A DNA stretch of 64,000 bases. Source: Bacillus infantis NRRL B-14911. GTDB taxonomy: Bacteria > Bacillota > Bacilli > Bacillales > Cytobacillaceae. The stretch is from positions 1,946,501-2,010,500 of the forward strand of contig NC_022524.1 in assembly GCF_000473245.1 (NCBI RefSeq), written 5' to 3'. Position numbers and translations under genes: made by a program. Under the pieces are notes generated by a model, which searched no databases, had not been told where the DNA came from, and worked only from the letters and a program-made list of their open reading frames with translations. Positions 17,192 to 25,646 of the stretch are shown here, piece by piece (the first letter of the stretch is position 1; every line of letters begins with the position of its first letter).

Positions 17192-18103
17192 ATGGTATTA
17201 GACTGCGCGGTGATTGGCGGAGGCCCGGCTGGGTTGAATGCTGCTTTAGTGCTCGGAAGATCAAGACGTAAAACGATCCTGTTTGATGACAACAAACCGA
17301 GAAATGCGGTAACTTCTAAGTCCCATGGGTTTATCACAAGGAATGGTATACATCCGCAGGAATTCAAAAAGATTGCTCAAGGAGAATTAAGCAAGTACCC
17401 GAACGTGAGGCTTGAACCGCAGCGGGTGCATCGTATAAATAAAGAAAACAATTTGTTTCAAATAGAGACAGAAAACGCGGAAGTATATAGTGCCAAAAAA
17501 ATAATAATCGCCACAGGCTTCAAGGAAATTCTTCCAGATATTCCAAAGGCGAAAGAGTTCTATGGCAAGAGCCTGTTCGGCTGTCCTTACTGTGATGGCT
17601 GGGAATTAAGAGATCGGCCGCTGGCGGTGATCGCTGAAGAGCAGCAGACTGCGTTTCATATGGCGAAGGTGGTGTCTAACTGGACGAATGATTTAATTAT
17701 TTTTACGAACGGCAGGAAAGTCCTTTCGCTCGAAGAAAAAGCATTGCTCAAAAATAATGGCATCGGTATTAACGAAAAGAAGATTTCCTCACTCATTGGA
17801 AAAGAGGGGCTGCTGGAAAAAATCCAGCTTGAAGATGGAACTTCAGTGCTTCGTGAAGGAGGGTTCATTGCCTCGGAATGGAAACAAGCTGCTTCTTTTG
17901 ATTCACTCGGCTACACACTGAATGAGCAGGGAGGGATTACAACTGACAGTTGGCAGCGCACGAACACAGAAGGGCTGTATGCCTGCGGGGATACGCGAAT
18001 TGCCGGTGCTTCCCAGTTAATCATTGCGGCAGCGGAAGGCAGTATGGCTGCCATAGCTGTGAATGCAGCTCTTATAGAAGAGAAATATAGCCAGGATAAA
18101 TAG
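17192..18103 (+). CDS. Thioredoxin-reductase-like FAD protein with CPYC but no canonical NADPH motif
   Basis: A 303-residue flavoprotein of the thioredoxin reductase superfamily. The FAD motif IGGGPAGL (8-15), the ATGF turn (108-111), redox pair Cys131-Pro-Tyr-Cys134 and C-terminal FAD motif ACGDTR are all present. The second nucleotide-binding motif is not: where TrxB has GxGxxA there is AEEQQTA (148-154), and the HRRxxxR NADP-phosphate motif is absent. It may therefore be an O2-linked dithiol oxidase (GliT/HlmI-like) or use another donor. ATG 17192 is chosen over GTG 17183 on spacing to GAGGGAGTG. It lies 34 bp after rrf2 and 23 bp before the methyltransferase. Confidence 0.85.
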   Translation: MVLDCAVIGGGPAGLNAALVLGRSRRKTILFDDNKPRNAVTSKSHGFITRNGIHPQEFKKIAQGELSKYPNVRLEPQRVHRINKENNLFQIETENAEVYSAKKIIIATGFKEILPDIPKAKEFYGKSLFGCPYCDGWELRDRPLAVIAEEQQTAFHMAKVVSNWTNDLIIFTNGRKVLSLEEKALLKNNGIGINEKKISSLIGKEGLLEKIQLEDGTSVLREGGFIASEWKQAASFDSLGYTLNEQGGITTDSWQRTNTEGLYACGDTRIAGASQLIIAAAEGSMAAIAVNAALIEEKYSQDK

Positions 18104-18126
18104 AAGTCAAAAATAGGAGGATTTAT

Positions 18127-18702
18127 ATGAACCATCATTCTCATGGCAAGCACGAGAAAGGAAAAGTATCATACTTGGAAAGCCCAGAGCGGAGAAAGGT
18201 ATTATCTCCCGAACAATTACTGAACATGATTCCTTTAAAGGAAAATGATAGCATGCTGGATTTTGGCGCTGGGACCGGTTATTTTTCCATCCCTGCAGCG
18301 AAAAGGATCAATGGCAGCGTATATGCGCTGGATAGCGATGCGGCTATGCTGGAAATCATAAAAGAGAAAGCATTGGAGGAACAGGTGACAAATATTGTCC
18401 CAGTGCTGGGGAGTATGGAGGCACTTCCTCTAAAAGACAGTTCTATCGATATCATTATGGCTTCTCTGGTCCTGCATGAAATTCAGCCACTCGCACCGCT
18501 ATTACAGCAAATGAAAAATGTCCTGAAAAAAGAAGGTTATCTAATTTGTCTGGAACTTGAACCAAAGAAAAGTTCTGGGAAAGCGCCGAGAATTTCCATG
18601 GAAGGGATGGAGCGTGAAATGAAAGAAGCAGGATTTACAGTAACTGAGAAATCCTTTCCAGCATCATCTTTATACATGCTAATTGCGCAGGCAACGGAAT
18701 AA
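18127..18702 (+). CDS. Class I SAM-dependent methyltransferase (UbiE/Methyltransf_11-like)
   Basis: A 191-residue Rossmann methyltransferase. Motif I is LDFGAGTGY (44-52), the acidic end of beta-2 is ALDSD, and post-I and motif II-like segments include VLGSMEALPLKDSSIDII. The N-terminus is unusually His-rich (NHHSHGKHEKG), which might bind a metal. It has no signal or membrane segment. Behind AGGAGG, it follows the flavoprotein by 23 bp and ends the operon before the terminator at 18770. Substrate is unknown; pairing with a CPYC flavoprotein and a Cys-containing Rrf2 suggests thiol, metalloid or quinone methylation, which is inference only. Confidence 0.85.
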   Translation: MNHHSHGKHEKGKVSYLESPERRKVLSPEQLLNMIPLKENDSMLDFGAGTGYFSIPAAKRINGSVYALDSDAAMLEIIKEKALEEQVTNIVPVLGSMEALPLKDSSIDIIMASLVLHEIQPLAPLLQQMKNVLKKEGYLICLELEPKKSSGKAPRISMEGMEREMKEAGFTVTEKSFPASSLYMLIAQATE

Positions 18703-18769
18703 GCAGATATTTTTTTATCTAATTAAGGATATTAAGTGTCTTTAAAGTATTTAATTTAAAAAGTTACGT

Positions 18770-18803
18770 GGTCTTTCCTTAAATAGAGGAGAGACCCTTT
18801 TTC
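18770..18803 (+). terminator. Terminator of the Rrf2 operon
   Basis: GGTCTTTCC pairs with GGAGAGACC (one mismatch) across an 8-9 nt loop, followed by CTTTTTCTT. Confidence 0.85.
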
Positions 18804-18823
18804 TTATGTCACAAACACGGCAA

Positions 18824-19141
18824 GTCAGTATGTCATATACATCAAACCTGGGAGCGAAATTATGGAAGACCGACCCAAAACAGCAAGCCTTAAAATAAGC
18901 GGAGATTTTCCTGTTAGGCTGCTGAATATGGCACGGGAGGGTATAAATAAGCGGAAAATTTTCGGTGAAGCAGACGAAGTTGCCCTTTTTCCTGTTTTTG
19001 GAGTCGATAGCCGGAATTTCTCCGTCTATTTTGGCTATATTTATAGTTTTATTGAAATTAGAGGGAATTTCTCCGCTTATTTTTCAGCCTGCCACTGATT
19101 CCCTCATTCAGGTGCGGAAAGGACTGGTACTACATACTGAC
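18824..19141. repeat. Inverted-end repeat element (MITE-like), no credible gene
   Basis: The 318-bp stretch begins with GTCAGTATGT (18824-18833) and ends with its exact reverse complement ACATACTGAC (19132-19141). Inside are four copies of an AAATAAGCGGAGAAATTCC-like motif: two in direct orientation (18892, 18944) and two inverted (19013, 19064), so the whole can fold back on itself. ORFs within it are low-complexity by-products of the repeats. No transposase and no target duplication are visible. The rest of the 18.70-19.35 kb gap (19142-19350) shows only AT-rich leader sequence. Confidence 0.6.
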
Positions 19142-19350
19142 TATAGGAGACGTTAATTTTTGACAGCATAATCCTTTAAATCCCTTCAAATCAAGGGTTT
19201 ATCATTATTGACGGACTATTTTCTATTTTGATTTATTTTATCCAGGCAGGCTCTTGTGTGTATAATAGTAGATTGGAAATGTACATGTATTCATGAATGA
19301 AAAATCGATGATTGATTGTGAATGAATAAGAGAGAAAGGAGTACATATAC

Positions 19351-20556
19351 ATGAGCGGAAATGCAGTACTTGAAAAACAGAAAAATAATATCCTGGACGG
19401 ATTGAAAGATTTGAAGAAAAGCCAGGAAGTGAAGCAGTTCAAAAAGCACTGGAGTGAATTGAGTGTTCCTTTTACACTGAATGAAGGGCTGAGTCGTTTC
19501 ACGAAAGGTGAACTTGATACAATAAGAAAAAATCTGGCCATTAAAAATGCGAGCAGCCTGAAAAAGGCGGAGCTGATCATCCTGCTACAGGAGAAAATTG
19601 CTGAAAATCTTGAAAGCATTCCTCTTAACTGGGACAGTGAAAGATTCCAGCTGCTGCTGGATATTGCCGAAAGCGGCGGACTGATGCCTGCACCACATAT
19701 AGAGGCGCAGCAGATCGAATACTTCCGCGGAACCGGGATTATTTACAGCGGTATTATTGAAGGGGAGCCAGTTCTCGCTGTACCAAACGAACTGATTGAT
19801 AAAGTAAAAGAACTAAAGAACAGTATACATATCAGATCTGCCGTCAATAAAAACACAGAATGGATCAGGCTTACAGGCGGGCTTCTGTATTATTATGGAA
19901 CCCTGTCAATTGTTCAGCTGGCTGAATTTCTGGAAAAATATCTAAAACATCCAGTACACCTAAGGGAATATCTTAATGTAATCCGTGATGCCAACTCATT
20001 CCGTACGGAGCTGCAGATTAATGGGGATGGCTATTCTAATCGCAGGGTATTTGATGCTAAACGAGTGATCCAGGAGCATCAGGCAAGGAAGAGCCTATCA
20101 TACTATCCTTTTACCAAACAGCAGCTGCTGGCGGCTGGTGAGCCTGGTTTTGTGGAAAGAAATAAAAGCTATATGCAGCTCGTCCAATTCCTGTCGCAGC
20201 ATTTTGAAATTTCTAAAGAAGATGCAGACCAGGTCGCCGAAGAGTGTATTTTTGCAACAAGGGTAGGCGATACACCTGAAGATCTGATGAAATACTTAAC
20301 AAGCATGTTTAAGTTCGACAGTGTTGAGAAACTGCAGGCACTGATGGACATAGTGGTGGAACTGATGAACAGCACAAGGGAATGGTTCCTCAAAGGCTAT
20401 ACCTCCCTGGAGCTGAGCAGCATGGAGAAAAAGCAGTTAAAGCCGCTGCCGGCTGCCGATAAAGACACTAATGCCGACGCAAAAGTGCGCAGAAATGACC
20501 CCTGTCCTTGCGGAAGCGGGAAAAAGTACAAAAAATGCTGCGGCAGATCAATATAA
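19351..20556 (+). CDS. SEC-C metal-binding domain protein
   Basis: A 401-residue protein ending in a SEC-C zinc motif, NDPCPCGSGKKYKKCCG (CxC-x8-CC), the same module that lets SecA bind SecB and ribosomes. The N-terminal half has a SAP/Rho-N-like helical stretch (about residues 45-80, KGELDTIRKNLAIKNASSL) that could bind nucleic acid. The central region has no domain I can name. No signal peptide is seen. Similar Bacillus proteins are annotated only as SEC-C domain proteins. The start is ATG 19351 after AGAAAGGAG. It stands alone and ends at a bidirectional terminator. Confidence 0.82.
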   Translation: MSGNAVLEKQKNNILDGLKDLKKSQEVKQFKKHWSELSVPFTLNEGLSRFTKGELDTIRKNLAIKNASSLKKAELIILLQEKIAENLESIPLNWDSERFQLLLDIAESGGLMPAPHIEAQQIEYFRGTGIIYSGIIEGEPVLAVPNELIDKVKELKNSIHIRSAVNKNTEWIRLTGGLLYYYGTLSIVQLAEFLEKYLKHPVHLREYLNVIRDANSFRTELQINGDGYSNRRVFDAKRVIQEHQARKSLSYYPFTKQQLLAAGEPGFVERNKSYMQLVQFLSQHFEISKEDADQVAEECIFATRVGDTPEDLMKYLTSMFKFDSVEKLQALMDIVVELMNSTREWFLKGYTSLELSSMEKKQLKPLPAADKDTNADAKVRRNDPCPCGSGKKYKKCCGRSI

Positions 20557-20574
20557 CTCTATCAACATAAATGA

Positions 20575-20623
20575 AGAGGCTGCCCTGGACTGATTTTTTC
20601 ACAGCAGGGGCTGCCTCTTTTTT
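20575..20623. terminator. Bidirectional terminator between convergent genes
   Basis: AGAGGCTGCCC pairs with GGGGCTGCCTCT (one mismatch), with a T-run on the plus side and A-rich sequence on the left. It separates the SEC-C gene and the minus-strand acylase. Confidence 0.8.
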
Positions 20624-20636
20624 TCATAACGAAAAA

Positions 20637-21626
20637 TCAGCAGAGCTTCCCTGAAAGGTCCTGATGCCAGTCGGGCTGGCGGATATCAATCTGTTTTAGC
20701 TCTTGTGAATTCAGGTCCAGCTCGTTTAAATGGATAGCATATAGATTACTGTTGAAATCTGTGTAAAAATAATAGCTTCTGTTCGTATGGTCTCGTATCA
20801 CACTCCATTGGGTCCAGCTGTAGATGCCGGGATATTCTCTCAGGTAAACAGTCCCTGCTGGTACTGATAAAGTCTGTAGGATTTGCCTGGCTTCTCCAAT
20901 ACTCTGCTGGGTATTCCTTGGATAAAACCTCGTTTTGCTGAAGAATTCTGCCCGGACAAAACGGGATTGCGGGGTAGGGTCTCCCGGAATCTGGCCGCTC
21001 CCGCCCAGTTCGACGCCGCAGAGAGAATTCTGCTTATCGGTCAGGCTCAGTTGCTCATATAAACTTAAATTGGCAAGATGCCACTCATATGGAGGGTCAT
21101 TCGTCAAAACGCCCAGACTTGTTTGATAGGTTTTCATTTTTCCATCAATAAATTCGACAACTAAATGGCTGCCTGAAGCGTCACTGATGATATAGTGAAG
21201 GTTTCTTGATACATCAGGGACTGCTCTTGTGATGCTTAGCTGTGAGAGTCCGTTTTCAGCTTCCTCTACTGTTCTGAAGCTGCTTAGTACATAGGAAACC
21301 AGATTGTTATTATAAAGCAGCGGTTTGCCGGGGTCCGGCTCTGGATATTCACTGCAAAATAGCGATAAACCTGAAGCTGAAAGGCCAGCCTCATTGATTC
21401 CATCATAAAATATGACTATCCGGCCATCGGCAGGCTGATAGCTCACCCCGATAAAAGCAAGCTCGTTTTTCCACTTTATTTCTTCAGGCCTTTTTATTGC
21501 AGGAAAAGATTGGCCTCTGGGGACAAAGGTTACCTTCGTGGGATACTGTTCAGCCCAATCCCAGGTCCTTCCTGATATCAGAGGGGAATTTTTTCCTGAC
21601 CGTGGAAATGATATATTCGTGCACAT
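20637..21626 (-). CDS. Choloylglycine hydrolase / penicillin V acylase family protein (YxeI-like)
   Basis: A 329-residue Ntn hydrolase. The second residue is Cys (MCTNISFPRSG), which becomes the N-terminal nucleophile after Met removal. It has the family N-terminal pattern with RTWDW near residue 20 and NDPPYEWHLANL (Asn/Asp site) in the middle. Relatives cleave linear amides: bile salts, penicillin V or N-acyl-homoserine lactones. B. subtilis YxeI has nearly the same length. No signal peptide is seen, so it is cytoplasmic or released by another route. In a soil Bacillus, quorum-signal or penicillin degradation is more plausible than bile-salt hydrolysis, but the substrate is unproven. It is monocistronic. 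Confidence 0.88.
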   Translation of the reverse strand: MCTNISFPRSGKNSPLISGRTWDWAEQYPTKVTFVPRGQSFPAIKRPEEIKWKNELAFIGVSYQPADGRIVIFYDGINEAGLSASGLSLFCSEYPEPDPGKPLLYNNNLVSYVLSSFRTVEEAENGLSQLSITRAVPDVSRNLHYIISDASGSHLVVEFIDGKMKTYQTSLGVLTNDPPYEWHLANLSLYEQLSLTDKQNSLCGVELGGSGQIPGDPTPQSRFVRAEFFSKTRFYPRNTQQSIGEARQILQTLSVPAGTVYLREYPGIYSWTQWSVIRDHTNRSYYFYTDFNSNLYAIHLNELDLNSQELKQIDIRQPDWHQDLSGKLC

Positions 21627-21846
21627 GCTATCTCTCCTAAATCAATTTTGTCTTACGAATATTTTATTCGCTCTTTTAAAAACTGCTTGTACCAATTCAG
21701 CAGGCAAAAGGCGGAAATGTTCACATATCATTGGCCAATTTAATTCTTTCACTGCAAAAACTTCATTCATCCCTCACATTTGCCCTTTATAGTATTTTTC
21801 GAGCAGCAGATTAAGAGATTTTCAAGATGAAAGGAATACAGCTTCT

Positions 21847-23193
21847 ATGGAGAAAAAAATGAAACCGGAGGGCTCCCTCTATAAAACGGTTTGGCGATGG
21901 CATTTTTATGCCGGCATTATTTTTGCACCGTTCCTGATCATTCTGGCAGTGACAGGATCGGTCTACCTGTTCAAGCCGCAGATTGAACAGGTGATCTACA
22001 AGGAATATTATGAAGTCCAGCCGCAGGGGGATCGCATTCTTCCTTCAGAACAGCTTGAAGAAGTTAAGAGGCTGTATCCTGAGGCTTTTATATCGAAATA
22101 CCGGCCTGGGGAGGGAGACGCCCGTTCTACTGAAGTAAGCATCATGAATGGGGAAGAGTCACTTACCGTATTTATTGATCCTTATACAGGAAAGTCATTG
22201 GGAACATTGAACAATGAGGACCGGATCATGGATAAAATTGAGGAAATCCATGGAGAATTGATGGCAGGAACCCTTGGCGACCGGGTTGTCGAATTGGCTG
22301 CCTGCTGGGCGGTTGTCCTGATTGTTACGGGCCTATATTTATGGTTTCCGAGGAAAACAAAAGGGCTGGCAGGCGTGCTGCTTCTCCGTTTGAATAAGGG
22401 AAAAAGAGTTTTCAGAAGAGATCTGCACGCTGTGCCTGCATGTTGGGTGACAGTAGGAATGCTTTTCTTAATCATGACCGGCCTGCCCTGGTCAGGCTTC
22501 TGGGGAGTGAACTTCCAGAACTGGGCCACGAACACAGGGGAAGGATACCCGCCTTCCGTCTGGACCGGGAGTGCTCCTGAATCGGAAATATTGACAAAAG
22601 ACATTGCAGAAGTACCCTGGGCCGCCGAGAACCTCGAGGTGCCAAAATCGGAAGTGGAAGGCTTAATCCCGCTTTCTATTAATGATGCAGTCACGATTGC
22701 CCAGTATGAAGGCATGGATCCGGGCTATACAATCATTTTCCCTTCAACGAAGGAAGGCGTTTTTACACTTTCTGCTTTTCCGGCAAAGGCCCAGGATGAA
22801 GCCACCATCCATCTGGATCAGTATTCGGGTGCGGTGCTTGCCGATTACCGTTATGACAATTATGGCTTTATCGGGAAGCTGGTTGCCTGGGGAATCACCC
22901 TTCATAAAGGAACCCAGTTTGGACTGATCAATCAGCTGATAAGCCTGTTCATTTGTCTGGGCATCATTCTTGTCGCCGCAAGCGGGCTGTATCTCTGGCT
23001 GAAGCGGAAGCCGAAAAAAGGGATGGGTGCCCCTGCAGGTCCTTCAGCCTTAAAAATGAAGATGTTCCTGCTTATATTGATTGCACTGGGAATCATTTTT
23101 CCGCTTGTCGGCCTGTCGCTCATTGCGGTCTGGCTTGTGGACTGGCTCATCATCAGGCGGATTCAAGCTGTCAAAAAATTCATGAATGCATAA
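21847..23193 (+). CDS. PepSY-associated transmembrane protein
   Basis: A 448-residue membrane protein of the PepSY_TM family. An N-terminal membrane helix (about 20-40) is followed by an external PepSY-like region, then more helices (about 140-165, 195-215), a second PepSY-like segment (about 275-325) and two or three C-terminal helices. The layout resembles proteins implicated in reduction or uptake of siderophore- or copper-bound metals, but the activity is not settled. ATG 21847 is 11 bp from AAGGA; ATG 21859 with GGAG is an alternative. It is followed 12 bp later by a YtkA-like lipoprotein, forming a two-gene operon. Confidence 0.85.
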   Translation: MEKKMKPEGSLYKTVWRWHFYAGIIFAPFLIILAVTGSVYLFKPQIEQVIYKEYYEVQPQGDRILPSEQLEEVKRLYPEAFISKYRPGEGDARSTEVSIMNGEESLTVFIDPYTGKSLGTLNNEDRIMDKIEEIHGELMAGTLGDRVVELAACWAVVLIVTGLYLWFPRKTKGLAGVLLLRLNKGKRVFRRDLHAVPACWVTVGMLFLIMTGLPWSGFWGVNFQNWATNTGEGYPPSVWTGSAPESEILTKDIAEVPWAAENLEVPKSEVEGLIPLSINDAVTIAQYEGMDPGYTIIFPSTKEGVFTLSAFPAKAQDEATIHLDQYSGAVLADYRYDNYGFIGKLVAWGITLHKGTQFGLINQLISLFICLGIILVAASGLYLWLKRKPKKGMGAPAGPSALKMKMFLLILIALGIIFPLVGLSLIAVWLVDWLIIRRIQAVKKFMNA

Positions 23194-23205
23194 GGGAGTC
23201 TTATT

Positions 23206-23667
23206 GTGAAAAGAGTTTTATTTTTAATCGTAATGGGAGTGCTGCTTGGCGGCTGCTCCCTTGATGAAAATGCGGAGGAATTATATAAAATAGAGCAGCC
23301 GCTTCAGGCAGAAATCATGCTCCCTGACTCATTTGCTGCAGGTGAAGATGTGCCAATCCGGGCAGTGCTTACACAGAACGGAGAAAAAGTGGCAGGTGCA
23401 GATTATGTCCATTTTGAAATCTGGAAGCGGGACGGCAGCGTTCATTATCCAATGGAAGAAGCCGCTGATGAAGGTGAAGGTGTTTATCAGCTTACCAAAA
23501 AATTTGAACAGGATGGCGTCTATATAATTAAAGTGCATGCCAGCAGCGGCGGCTCGCTCATCATGCCGCAAAAGCAATTTGTTGTCGGGGAGCTTACCGA
23601 AGCCGAGCTGGAGGAGCTGATGAAGGAAGGAGAGGCGCCTTCCGGCAGTCATGAGGGACATCATTAA
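23206..23667 (+). CDS. FixH/YtkA-like lipoprotein with His-rich tail
   Basis: A 153-residue lipoprotein. The signal peptide ends in the lipobox LLGGC with lipidated Cys17. The mature part is a single immunoglobulin-like beta domain of the YtkA/FixH type (about 30-130), and the C-terminus is SGSHEGHH, a potential metal-binding tail. It would face the outside of the membrane. The start is GTG 23206, with AAGGGAG upstream. Co-transcription with the PepSY protein suggests a joint role in metal (copper or iron) handling or cytochrome oxidase maturation; this is inferred from domain types. A terminator follows at 23682. Confidence 0.82.
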   Translation: MKRVLFLIVMGVLLGGCSLDENAEELYKIEQPLQAEIMLPDSFAAGEDVPIRAVLTQNGEKVAGADYVHFEIWKRDGSVHYPMEEAADEGEGVYQLTKKFEQDGVYIIKVHASSGGSLIMPQKQFVVGELTEAELEELMKEGEAPSGSHEGHH

Positions 23668-23681
23668 GGTATAAAATAGCA

Positions 23682-23715
23682 GGATCCATTGACAAATCCA
23701 ATGGGTCTTTTTCCT
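23682..23715 (+). terminator. Terminator of the PepSY operon
   Basis: GGATCCATTG pairs with CAATGGGTC (one wobble) across ACAAATC, followed by TTTTTCC. Confidence 0.85.
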
Positions 23716-23788
23716 ATTCTGCCACATTTTTGAAGGTTATTAGATGGTATGATATTTGAAGATAAATAGCGTGAAAGGTGGGTTAAGG

Positions 23789-25231
23789 GTGAGTGAAGTA
23801 TGGGAAAAACTGCTGACATTTGTTCCGCCGGGCATAATCAATAGGTTGGCGGAAAATGAGGAACAGATTTATGATCTTCTGGATTCAGGTACTTCAGAAA
23901 AAACTGGGAGCTATTCACTGGGTGAAAACGGCAAGCTTATCCATTTTGAAATAGAGGGGGAACCTCGTGCAGGGAATCTTTCCAAAGAAGAGATAGCAGA
24001 TATTGCAGAAGGGTTCATTGGAGCCATTTATCAGGATCAGAAGGAGTTTGAGCTTTCTGCAGTCCTCGATCTGGGAAATCCTTATTGGGCTGTTTATGAA
24101 AAAAGAGATGAAAAGTACGGGTTATTTTTACATAGTACAGGATTTACTGTTTCCGTTTCGACTGCCGGCCAGGTGATGCGTTTTCACAGCAGCGGGGAGG
24201 AGTATGAAGTCAAGTACTCAGAAGAAGCAGTTTCCGAGAAAGAGGCATTGGAGAAATATCTCCATGGAGTAAAATTTGAGCTTTGTATTGAGCATTTTGA
24301 CAAAGAGATTTTCAAGAATGGGGATCATCTATACCATCTTGCCTATGAGATTATTGAGCCGTTCACGGAGCTCCCGATTGATGGATCTGATTATAATCCC
24401 ATCTGGGCGGAGCCTGCTGCTGATATGGCGATCTCTAGTGTTGAGCACAGTAATGAAACCATTTATGGTTTGTTCGGGATTAACCAGGATTACAAGCTCA
24501 TGGAAACAAGGGAGAATGAAGGCAAGAAGGTCGAGGTTTGGACTAAGGAAGATGCCGGGTCGTATTCTTTTGAAATGGAAGAGGCAGATCACCATGTTCT
24601 GAAGCTATCCTTTGAACAAATGTCTGGTATGCTTCTGAGTGCTGTAAGCGGGGAGCTGCATGCCGGCGGCGGGGAAGAGATCGGGCAGGAAGCTGCCAGG
24701 AAAAAGGCAGTTGAGCTTATGTTCAAGCTGTATCCTGATGCCCATGAAAGATTCCGGCTGGAGGTTAACATAGACGAGGAAGAGGATGAGCCGGAGAACC
24801 TTGAAGAAGAGAGAGAAGAAACAGACCTGGATGGCCGGGATAAGGATTTTATTGAACAGGAGCCTGCCTACACCTTTTATTTTCACCTGTATTACAAGGG
24901 AATTAGGGCGGGGCAGCATGCGACGGTAATTGAAGTCGGGAAGTTTTCCGGGAAAGTCACTCATTTTCATCTTGATAGTCTGCCTGATGAGCTATATAGG
25001 CATTTGCCGGCCGAACCTGCCATCAGCCTTCAGGAAGCAAAAGATATATACCGGAAATTTGTCAAGATGGAAAAGATGTTCACGAGGGATTATGATGAAA
25101 CCGGGAAATCTGTCTATTCCCTCTCTTACACGCCTTCATTCCCAGAAACAGTGGGCCATATCCGTTCAATAGATGCTGTTACAGGGAAAGCAATGTATGT
25201 GGATGTCGGTGATGCATTGTTTCTGGATTAA
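23789..25231 (+). CDS. YcdB/YcdC-repeat domain protein
   Basis: A 480-residue acidic protein with two copies of the PepSY-like YcdB/YcdC repeat. One is centred near residues 70-140; the second, about 290-470, contains AVELMFKLYPD, FYFHLYYKGIRAGQHATV and IDAVTGKAMYVD. No signal peptide or membrane helix is seen, so it appears cytoplasmic or anchored otherwise. Function is unknown; B. subtilis YcdB and YcdC are sporulation-period proteins of similar size. GTG 23789 is chosen since AAGGTGGG lies just before it; an in-frame TTG at 23756 lacks such a site. A short acidic linker (EEEDEPENLEEEREE) separates the halves. Confidence 0.75.
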   Translation: MSEVWEKLLTFVPPGIINRLAENEEQIYDLLDSGTSEKTGSYSLGENGKLIHFEIEGEPRAGNLSKEEIADIAEGFIGAIYQDQKEFELSAVLDLGNPYWAVYEKRDEKYGLFLHSTGFTVSVSTAGQVMRFHSSGEEYEVKYSEEAVSEKEALEKYLHGVKFELCIEHFDKEIFKNGDHLYHLAYEIIEPFTELPIDGSDYNPIWAEPAADMAISSVEHSNETIYGLFGINQDYKLMETRENEGKKVEVWTKEDAGSYSFEMEEADHHVLKLSFEQMSGMLLSAVSGELHAGGGEEIGQEAARKKAVELMFKLYPDAHERFRLEVNIDEEEDEPENLEEEREETDLDGRDKDFIEQEPAYTFYFHLYYKGIRAGQHATVIEVGKFSGKVTHFHLDSLPDELYRHLPAEPAISLQEAKDIYRKFVKMEKMFTRDYDETGKSVYSLSYTPSFPETVGHIRSIDAVTGKAMYVDVGDALFLD

Positions 25232-25267
25232 GGGAAGGTTTTCATTTCTTCGCCATCAAAAAACAAA

Positions 25268-25646
25268 CCTGTTAAAGCCATATTAGGTCTCTTGGAGAAA
25301 AAGTCAGGCGTCATCATCAATGTAGCCTAAGCAGGCGGCCAGCGGGAAATTGCAGCCTATACTGCATGCAGTCAGTGGCATCACAAAAAATACAGGCATT
25401 ATGTATGCGAATGAAGGCATCCGCTGCAATGCGGTTGCACCGGGCAGCGTTGAAACCAATATCAGCAGCTCCATGACCAATGTCAGTCCGTTCGGAATGA
25501 GCCGGATTCATCCCGGATTGGCTGTCAATCCGCGTGTAGGCAAGCCTGATGAAATGGCTCAAATTGCTCTGTTCCTGACATGGGAAGATTCCAGCTTTGT
25601 GAATAGGACTGTCAATACTGGTGATGCCGGGTGGACGGCATTTTAA
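25268..25646 (+). pseudogene. Decayed short-chain dehydrogenase (SDR) remnant
   Basis: Only the C-terminal half of an SDR is recognisable. In one frame, EKKSGVIINVA runs straight into TAA (about 25328) and continues AGG...AAYTA. The frame then shifts, and HAVSGITKNTGIMYANEGIRCNAVAPGSVETN continues in the frame open from 25350 to the stop at 25644-25646. The normal YTASKHAV catalytic Tyr-Lys segment is broken at the shift, so the Lys is lost. The N-terminal Rossmann part is missing altogether. The residual 98-codon ORF is unlikely to give a working enzyme. It lies between the YcdB/C gene and the metalloprotease, with no operon partner. Confidence 0.8.

Noticed and set aside
18862-19156. Two overlapping short ORFs (78 and 63 codons) after the Rrf2 operon
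   Set aside because: Their reading is created by the internal inverted motif copies of the repeat element. They have no convincing ribosome binding site and a low-complexity composition.
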